DNA of 34,953 nt from an uncultured Opitutia bacterium (GTDB lineage: Bacteria > Verrucomicrobiota > Verrucomicrobiia > Opitutales > JABJCN01): assembly GCA_913048125.1 (NCBI GenBank), contig CAJWWL010000004.1, positions 1 to 34,953 on the forward strand, given 5' to 3'. Shown here piece by piece: positions 29,240 to 34,953 of the stretch (position 1 is its first letter; every line of letters begins with the position of its first letter). The position numbers were made by a program, and so were the translations under genes. A model generated the notes under the pieces. It saw only the letters and a list, made by a program, of their open reading frames with translations, had not been told where the DNA came from and searched no databases.

Positions 29240-30736
29240 ATGAAAATGCTCAAGCTTCTAAACATCACATTGTTCACATCGTATCTTCTGGCATTGGCCT
29301 CAATCAGCAGTGCAAAGCCAGCTTTTGATAAAAAACCCAACTTCATACTCGTCATCACTGATGACCAGGGTCATGGACCGATTGGAAGACATGGCCACCC
29401 CTGGATAAGGACTCCAAATCTTGACGAACTCTACGATACCAGCACCCGATTTGATCGTTTCTTGGTAAGCCCGACTTGCTCCCCTACCCGTGCTGCAATT
29501 ATGACAGGCCGCCACCCTCTCAAAAATGGTGTAACTCACACGATACTTGAACGTGAGCGGATGACCCTAGACGCAACCATATTGCCTCAAGTGCTAGCAA
29601 AAGCTGGTTACACCTCAGGTATTTTTGGAAAATGGCATTTAGGAGACGAGGAGCCCTACCAGCCGCACAAGCGCGGATTTGACGAGGTTTTCATTCATGG
29701 TGCCGGTGGAATTGGACAGGCTTACAAATGCTCGTGCGCAGATGCTCCCGGTAACAAGTATTTCAACCCGACAATCCGACATAACGGCACGTTTGTTAAG
29801 ACAGAGGGCTACTGTACTGACCTATTTTTTACAGCAGCTTTAGGATGGATGCATAGAGTTAAAGAAAAGAACCGACCATTCTTTGCCTACATAACCACCA
29901 ACGCTCCTCATGGCCCTTTTATTGCTCCTCCCAAAAACACAAAGCATTTTACCGATCTAGGGTTCAACGATAGGACTGCAGGATTCTACGGAATGATTGA
30001 GAATATTGATGAGAACATGGGCAGGCTTATGACCAAGCTAGAGGAGTGGGGACTTTACGAAAACACAGTCCTAATATTCATGTCTGATAACGGAATGACT
30101 GCTGCTGGTGCAGGCCAGGGCAAACTAGGAACATCTAAAGAAGGCCAACCCCTGCATCATTATAATTCCGAGATGAAAGGTCACAAAGGCTCATCGGATG
30201 AAGGAGGAGTACGAGTTCCCTTTTTGATGCGCTGGGACAGTGTTCTGAAGCCCGGCAATGAAGTTAAAAAAATTGCAGCTCATATCGATATCCTTCCTAC
30301 ATTTGCGGATATTGCAGGTATCGACAAGCTCCCGAACAAGCAGATTGAAGGTCGTAGCCTAGTGCCACTTTTAAAAGACCCGAAAGCAGTCTGGAAAGAC
30401 CGTTATCTATTCACTCAGAAAGCAAGATGGAAGACAGGATCTGAGCCGAACAAGCACCAATGGAAAGCCTTCGCGGTACGTAATCAACGTTACCGGCTGG
30501 TAGAAAACAACCTATACGACATGGTTAAGGATCCAGGGCAAACGCACAATATTGCGGCTGAGAATCCTCAAGTTGTGAAGGAACTCCGTACCGCCTATGA
30601 CAAGTTCTGGAAAGAGGCACGACCACTAATGGTCAACGAAACCGCTCCCATGTCTCGCACTCGCCCCTACCACGTGCTGTATAACAAACAGATTAAGGAA
30701 TCCGGCATCCCTAAATGGAAGGCTCCAAAGTTCTAG
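29240..30736 (+). CDS. exported arylsulfatase-type (S1 family) sulfatase
   Basis: A signal peptide (to about SISSA, residue 25) precedes a 498-residue family S1 sulfatase. The metal-binding start is NFILVITDDQGHG (Asp41, Asp42). The formylglycine signature is SPTCSPTRAAIMTGRHP, with Cys80 converted to formylglycine by a separate maturase (CxPxR type). FGKWHLG lies near residue 130 and VLIFMSDNGMT supplies the second Asp-Asn pair. KGSSDEGGVRVPFLMRW and HIDILPTFADIAGI are also family hallmarks. It hydrolyses sulfate esters of sugars or aromatic compounds in the periplasm or outside. The subfamily cannot be assigned by eye. No maturase gene is in the window. Two close ATGs (29240 and 29246) are both possible, and AGGGGTGGG upstream is one of the few Shine-Dalgarno-like sequences here. 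Confidence 0.94.
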   Translation: MKMLKLLNITLFTSYLLALASISSAKPAFDKKPNFILVITDDQGHGPIGRHGHPWIRTPNLDELYDTSTRFDRFLVSPTCSPTRAAIMTGRHPLKNGVTHTILERERMTLDATILPQVLAKAGYTSGIFGKWHLGDEEPYQPHKRGFDEVFIHGAGGIGQAYKCSCADAPGNKYFNPTIRHNGTFVKTEGYCTDLFFTAALGWMHRVKEKNRPFFAYITTNAPHGPFIAPPKNTKHFTDLGFNDRTAGFYGMIENIDENMGRLMTKLEEWGLYENTVLIFMSDNGMTAAGAGQGKLGTSKEGQPLHHYNSEMKGHKGSSDEGGVRVPFLMRWDSVLKPGNEVKKIAAHIDILPTFADIAGIDKLPNKQIEGRSLVPLLKDPKAVWKDRYLFTQKARWKTGSEPNKHQWKAFAVRNQRYRLVENNLYDMVKDPGQTHNIAAENPQVVKELRTAYDKFWKEARPLMVNETAPMSRTRPYHVLYNKQIKESGIPKWKAPKF

Positions 30737-30793
30737 TTTCTCAAACTAAGGACAACGCCTGAACTGCCTCATGGAATAAGTCTGTTTGCTATT

Positions 30794-32314
30794 GTGTCTA
30801 TCCAGCCCATCTCCGCCGAGGAAGCAGTTCGTCTCATTCCTGATGGTGCGACCCTTGCAACCAGCGGCATTCTAGGTGCTCAACATCCAGAAGCCCTCAC
30901 TGCAGAACTTGGACGCCGCTATCTTTCGAGCGGCTCACCAAATGGATTAACCCTTGTAAACTGCGCCGCCCAAGGCGATGGGGCCAACCGCGGACTAAAT
31001 CACCTAGCACACGAAGGCCTTCTTAAACGTGTTATCGCAGGTCACTGGGGACTTATGCCCAAGGTTGCCAAGCTGGCTATCGACAATTGTATTGAAGCCT
31101 ACAATCTGCCACAAGGAGTCCTCTGCCAGTTGCTCCGCGATATTGCTGCTGGCAGACCCGGCTGCATCACACATGTTGGCCTAAATACCTTCATCGACCC
31201 GATCCACCAAGGCGGCCGATTGAATGCGAGCACAACTGAAGACCTGGTTGAACGAATCAAAATCGATGATAAAACTTGGCTCCGCTACAAGCCCTTCCCT
31301 ATCAATGTAGGACTTATCCGCGCTACCGAAACTGACCTCAACGGTAACCTTTCTGTTTGTGAAGAGGCTGTTTCAGGAGAAATCCTACCGATAGCTCAGT
31401 GTGTGCGAAATCACGCCGGGATTGTCATAGCACAAGTAAAACGCGTTAGGGATACCCCGATTCCACCACATCATGTCGCAGTGCCAGGTCACCTCGTGGA
31501 CCACATTGTAATCGCAGATGCTGCTGATCACACAACCACCCTAGGTCACGCCAACGACTCCAGTCTCTACAACTTCTCAAAATCTGCTCCTCCTCCACCT
31601 CTTCCAAGTGATGATATAACTCGGCAAGTCATTGCTCATCGCGCATGTGATGAACTCCGTTCTGGCCAAGTAGCAAATTTAGGCATCGGGCTTCCTGAAG
31701 AAATTGCAGTCCAAGCCGCAAGGCGAAGTTTGCTTGATTCAATCACCCTGACTATAGAAAGTGGTCCTATTGGTGGAATCCCACTCGGAGGACTAGATTT
31801 TGGTGCTTCCAGAAACCCTGAGGCAATCATCGACGCCCCAGCACAATTCGATTTCTATGATGGCGGAGGTCTTGATTTCTCAGCATTGGGTGCGGCCGAA
31901 ATTGATGCGTTTGGAAATGTCAACGTTTCGAACTTTGGGGGTCGTCTTGCTGGTGTTGGCGGTTTCGTTAATATTTCACAAAATGCAAAGAGATTGGTCT
32001 TTTGCGGAACCTTTACAACTGGAGGACTTAGAACCAAAATTGAAGGCGGAAAACTACGCATAGAACAAGAAGGTAGTATTCACAAATTTGTCCAGAGAGC
32101 AGGTCAAGTTTCCTTCAGTGCAGAACAAGCACTAATGAAGGAGCAAGATGTTATCTATGTAACCGAACGTGCAGTCTTTCGTCTTATCGATTCAGGCCTC
32201 CAGCTTGTAGAAATTGCTCCAGGGATTGATGTTCAAAAACAGATCCTAGATCTTATGGACTTTACACCAAAGATCGAAGAAACCTTAGAGTTCAAGCTTC
32301 CAGAAATTCAGTAG
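30794..32314 (+). CDS. YdiF-type acyl-CoA:acetate CoA-transferase (fused alpha-beta)
   Basis: The 506-residue protein starts at a GTG (30794) and has the two fused domains of class I CoA-transferases. The N-terminal half runs from AVRLIPDGATLATSGILGAQ through CITHVGLNTFIDPIHQGGRLN. The C-terminal half begins ITRQVIAHRACDELRSGQVANLGIGLPEE and carries the catalytic Glu322 in TIESGPIGGIPLGGLDFGAS, equivalent to Glu333 of E. coli YdiF. These enzymes move CoA between acetyl-, propionyl-, acetoacetyl- or other short acyl groups and carboxylic acids in the cytoplasm. The exact acyl pair cannot be read from the sequence. It follows the sulfatase gene by 57 bp on the same strand, so co-transcription is possible. 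No ATG start fits the frame near the beginning. Confidence 0.92.
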   Translation: MSIQPISAEEAVRLIPDGATLATSGILGAQHPEALTAELGRRYLSSGSPNGLTLVNCAAQGDGANRGLNHLAHEGLLKRVIAGHWGLMPKVAKLAIDNCIEAYNLPQGVLCQLLRDIAAGRPGCITHVGLNTFIDPIHQGGRLNASTTEDLVERIKIDDKTWLRYKPFPINVGLIRATETDLNGNLSVCEEAVSGEILPIAQCVRNHAGIVIAQVKRVRDTPIPPHHVAVPGHLVDHIVIADAADHTTTLGHANDSSLYNFSKSAPPPPLPSDDITRQVIAHRACDELRSGQVANLGIGLPEEIAVQAARRSLLDSITLTIESGPIGGIPLGGLDFGASRNPEAIIDAPAQFDFYDGGGLDFSALGAAEIDAFGNVNVSNFGGRLAGVGGFVNISQNAKRLVFCGTFTTGGLRTKIEGGKLRIEQEGSIHKFVQRAGQVSFSAEQALMKEQDVIYVTERAVFRLIDSGLQLVEIAPGIDVQKQILDLMDFTPKIEETLEFKLPEIQ

Positions 32315-32357
32315 TAATTTGCAGAAATCTCAGTGTGCAAGATACGATAAACCTAGT

Positions 32358-34250
32358 CTAGTTAAGTTCCCAACGAAGGTTTCGAAACTCTGGTGCATTA
32401 CCCTGCCATTCTGCACCTAAGCGAAGAGGTTTCATCTTTGAATTACGAGGCGGCCTTAAATTTTCAGAGTGATCTAAACGTAACTGCTTAACTCCTCTCC
32501 AGCTTTTGAGTGGCGTCAACTCCACATCCTTGAAATCATCAACTGTAAGCTCAAACTCTTGCCAAGCATCCCCTCCAGATAGAGCTAGTTCTGTAGCAAA
32601 TCGATCCAACCCAATGGTTAATTTATTCTCAGATTGAGAACGAACCCCTAAACAAAGCTTTCCCTTCAAGGGAGGGCTCCATGCCTGAGAGTAGAGCTTA
32701 TTAGTTTTGATTCCCCACTTATCTGGATTGTAGGAGAACCACTCCTTTTTCCATGCACCCTTGAAATCCTCAATAACTAGCGACTTCTTAAGTGATGTGG
32801 CAGATCCAGCATCATGTAATTCAGCCGCGGCGACGGTTTCCATTAAGGAAGACAAGGTGAAAGATTTTGTAGAGTATTCTGAGTAGTAGTATCCCACTGC
32901 TGATACAGAATTTCCGATTTTATAAGACGCATTTGCGTAGACCCAAAGAGGCTTATCAACCGAGTAGATTTGAAGACTAGCTTCCAGTTGCCCATCGTGC
33001 ATTGAAACTGGTGCGTGGTGCCAAAAACGATGCTTGGTATTTTCCAAATCTAATTTTTCACCAACTCCCTTACCGTGCTGAGTGTAAAAGATATCAAGAG
33101 AGTCCACTTCCCTAGTTTCATCAACCGAGATCCTTGCTAGGGGAGATTTGCCCTCGGGAAGTGACACCTCGAGTGTTGGAGTCTTTGGCATAGAATACGT
33201 TCCCTTAAGGTGCTGATCGAACCACAATTGGGTAGCAACCTCGTAAGGAGCCGTGTCCTGATGATTTCCATGGGGCGAACAGGTCACACGCCAATCTTTG
33301 GATTTAATCTCTTGGACAGCAGTTTTCAGATCGTTAATTCGTCCATGAAAATCATTAGATGGACTAAGGAAAATAATAGGGCACTTTAAATTCTTGAGGC
33401 TGGGAGGATCGCTTACCGTATTGAGGTGAAGAGGATTTTTCGAGTAGCGATCACTAATACCTCCGCACGAGGGTGCAGAAGCTTTCACGCGATTGTCCGA
33501 ACCGGCAGTTAGAACGGTCAACTTGCCTCCCATGGAATGGCCATAGACTCCAAGCATTGATCCATTGACCTGCGGTTGTTGCTCAAGAAAGGTCAACGCC
33601 CTTCTAGCACCCAAGGCAGCCAGAAACCATGAACTATTTCGAGGCGACTCAATCGGATCAAGTGTCCAATCCGCAACTGGAATTTCTCGAAAGGCGTCTT
33701 TGCCATTACGGCTCGGAGCATGATACCCATCTAGTGCGCCCCAGTCGGTAGTAAGCTTGTAACTGGGATGATCCCTATTTCCTTCCCAAAAAAGATTAAC
33801 GTCATTGGGTCTAACAGTGTATCCGGGAGCAAATATACGACCTGCCCATGAAATGGAAATGGATGCGTACCCTCGCTTAGCATTGGAGAGAGGAGCTCGA
33901 TAGTCCGCATATTGTCCACCTCCATGTATTTGAACAAGACCGGGTAGGCTTTTGCCATTTTTGGGATACCCGTAAACAGCCGCCATCATCGCCTTTTGCC
34001 CTTTAAAAACACCGATTCTGTATCGAAGAACCTTGAGCTTCACTCCATCCTCTTCCCACTCCTTGAGGATTTCAACATCCAGAGGCTCAGCTTTTGGGTC
34101 GAAGCCGATCCACATATCTTCTAACGATGTCGGTGCAACCGAACCCTTCAACGCCGGAAGGGTATCAGGTAATTTCAAGTCCCCATACGAAATTGAGAGT
34201 ATAGAGGCAAATAATATGAGTGGAATAGGTGGTAATTTTACTCCGATCAT
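32358..34250 (-). CDS. exported alpha/beta-hydrolase, acetylxylan-esterase-like
   Basis: The 630-residue protein starts with a signal peptide (VKLPPIPLILFASILSISYG). The alpha/beta-hydrolase domain runs to about residue 350: LVQIHGGGQYADYRAPL (oxyanion region), nucleophile elbow GVYGHSMGGKL (Ser239), acid FLSPSNDFHG (Asp300) and catalytic His in SPHGNHQD (His330, or His327). The cap region includes ISISWAGRIFAPGYTV. The remaining 280 residues or so form a beta-rich C-terminal part ending APEFRNLRWELN, which may bind carbohydrate. The layout matches a group of large secreted esterases or dienelactone-hydrolase-like proteins in Planctomycetota and Verrucomicrobiota often annotated acetylxylan esterase. 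Substrate is not proven. It is convergent with the CoA-transferase gene (43-bp gap) and divergent from the last gene. Confidence 0.85.
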   Translation of the reverse strand: MIGVKLPPIPLILFASILSISYGDLKLPDTLPALKGSVAPTSLEDMWIGFDPKAEPLDVEILKEWEEDGVKLKVLRYRIGVFKGQKAMMAAVYGYPKNGKSLPGLVQIHGGGQYADYRAPLSNAKRGYASISISWAGRIFAPGYTVRPNDVNLFWEGNRDHPSYKLTTDWGALDGYHAPSRNGKDAFREIPVADWTLDPIESPRNSSWFLAALGARRALTFLEQQPQVNGSMLGVYGHSMGGKLTVLTAGSDNRVKASAPSCGGISDRYSKNPLHLNTVSDPPSLKNLKCPIIFLSPSNDFHGRINDLKTAVQEIKSKDWRVTCSPHGNHQDTAPYEVATQLWFDQHLKGTYSMPKTPTLEVSLPEGKSPLARISVDETREVDSLDIFYTQHGKGVGEKLDLENTKHRFWHHAPVSMHDGQLEASLQIYSVDKPLWVYANASYKIGNSVSAVGYYYSEYSTKSFTLSSLMETVAAAELHDAGSATSLKKSLVIEDFKGAWKKEWFSYNPDKWGIKTNKLYSQAWSPPLKGKLCLGVRSQSENKLTIGLDRFATELALSGGDAWQEFELTVDDFKDVELTPLKSWRGVKQLRLDHSENLRPPRNSKMKPLRLGAEWQGNAPEFRNLRWELN

Positions 34251-34356
34251 TACTTCTCGGGGATAGGTTTATTCGTATTGCAAATAATTCGGGCCAAAAA
34301 AAAGTGGGCGCTAGACAAATATCTTAGAGTGATCTAGAGGCAATTATGAAACGATA

Positions 34357-34379
34357 AGCGGGTATCACATTAACCCGCT
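34357..34379 (+). promoter_or_regulatory. inverted repeat in the leader of the last gene
   Basis: AGCGGGT (34357-34363) and ACCCGCT (34373-34379) form a 7-bp inverted repeat with a 9-nt spacer, ending 15 nt before the ATG at 34395. No T-run follows, so it is not a terminator. It may be an operator in the divergent promoter region or an mRNA hairpin close to the start codon. Confidence 0.35.
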
Positions 34380-34394
34380 AAATCACAACACATA

Positions 34395-34953
34395 ATGATG
34401 GAACTTCCTACTAAATCAAAATACGAAACCAATGCAAACAACAGGGTCTTTGAGAAGTTTGACCTTGTTCGACTTTTAACCACCTGCTTCGGCAAAGGAT
34501 CCGGTGAAAATGTCTGTGTGTTGATCGATCTGCCCGACCCCAATGAAATAGAAGAGTTTCGTTTTCTCGGCGATAGCAGACTATCGATTCAAAACTACGG
34601 ATACGAGGTTTTTTACAAGGCATTTCAAAACGGTGCTCTGGAGGCAATGAATTGGAAGGGTGGCGATTTGTTTGCGTACAAAGAAACAGGTGGAAGCAAC
34701 CTCGACATGGAGGACGAGTGTTATGATCCTAAGGGTAACGAACTTAGCCTTGATGCCGACATCTACCCAAACTACGACATCATTCTGACAGTATCAACTT
34801 TTTCTGCGACCGCTCCCCTAACCGCAAAGTGCAAGGAATTTGGTTTCCGAGGGGCCACACTTCATGGGTTGAATCAGATCATACTTGATTCGGGTCTCTC
34901 AGTGAATTACGAGACTGTCAGCGAAGAGGCTGAGAAACTTAGGGTTGGTCTTA
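34395..34953 (+). CDS. 5' part of a gene running off the window, possibly aminopeptidase-like
   Basis: The frame opens at ATGATG (34395) and stays open to the last base, giving 186 residues; the ORF track misses it because the stop lies outside. There is no signal peptide. The sequence shows alpha/beta composition: ENVCVLIDLPDPNEIEEFRF, then YPNYDIILTVSTFSATAPL and FGFRGATLHGLNQIILDSGL. The last phrases recall proteins annotated as leucyl aminopeptidase/aminopeptidase T (M29-like), but this is weak memory-based similarity and the diagnostic metal ligands would lie beyond the window. It is transcribed away from the esterase gene, with a 144-bp shared promoter region. Confidence 0.75.
   Translation, partial: MMELPTKSKYETNANNRVFEKFDLVRLLTTCFGKGSGENVCVLIDLPDPNEIEEFRFLGDSRLSIQNYGYEVFYKAFQNGALEAMNWKGGDLFAYKETGGSNLDMEDECYDPKGNELSLDADIYPNYDIILTVSTFSATAPLTAKCKEFGFRGATLHGLNQIILDSGLSVNYETVSEEAEKLRVGL

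Overview
The window looks like chromosomal DNA from a Verrucomicrobiota bacterium, plausibly an Opitutae/Puniceicoccales-type lineage. This is inference from gene content, not a phylogenetic placement. The signs are a secreted PQQ-like propeller beginning WPQWRG, several secreted SGNH carbohydrate esterases, an FGly-type sulfatase, LamG/PA14/Ig-like mega-proteins, and the tail motif DPDHDGVPNLLEYALGGDP, which recurs in exported proteins of this phylum. Most starts have no convincing Shine-Dalgarno sequence. No tRNA, rRNA, IS element, integrase, phage gene or CRISPR array was seen.

Layout. (1) Positions 1-3.4 kb: a possible 3' end of a plus-strand gene, a secreted PQQ-like propeller protein (minus), an orphan acidic protein (plus), a 317-bp intergenic stretch with three hairpins, and an exported coiled-coil protein with three internal repeats. 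(2) Positions 3.6-11.1 kb: a run of eight closely spaced plus-strand genes. They are dapA, dapB, ruvA, a TauD/TfdA-like dioxygenase, a sialate O-acetylesterase-like protein, a coiled-coil lipoprotein, an iron-type alcohol dehydrogenase and a small protein resembling CTP-dependent riboflavin kinase. The first four are nearly fused (3 bp, 20 bp, then a 4-bp overlap). (3) Positions 11.1-27.4 kb, minus strand: a 4926-residue exported protein followed by two paralogous coiled-coil lipoproteins, with hairpins between them. (4) Positions 27.6-34.95 kb: an exported CE6-like esterase, a periplasmic rhodanese, an exported sulfatase, a YdiF-type CoA-transferase, an exported alpha/beta-hydrolase esterase and the 5' part of one more gene running off the window.

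The most striking object is the giant protein. Reading it end to end shows 24 DUF5011/HYR-like Ig modules of two alternating kinds. One kind is compact, usually with an EAG motif. The other is split in the middle by an inserted binding-type domain: LamG, a second ConA-like jelly roll, PA14-like, or PA14-like plus discoidin. Twelve split modules alternate with eleven compact ones, then one uninterrupted module and a phylum-typical tail follow. This suggests a modular surface adhesin or glycan-binding fibre in which lectin-type heads are displayed from loops of an Ig-like stalk.

How the genes may work together. Lysine/peptidoglycan precursor synthesis (dapA, dapB) and Holliday-junction processing (ruvA) are housekeeping. 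Around them sit exported deacetylases/esterases, a sulfatase, and a giant multi-lectin protein with lipoproteins. That set fits attachment to and trimming of acetylated or sulfated polysaccharides in a marine-type habitat. The functional link between the giant protein and its flanking enzymes is inferred from neighbourhood only.
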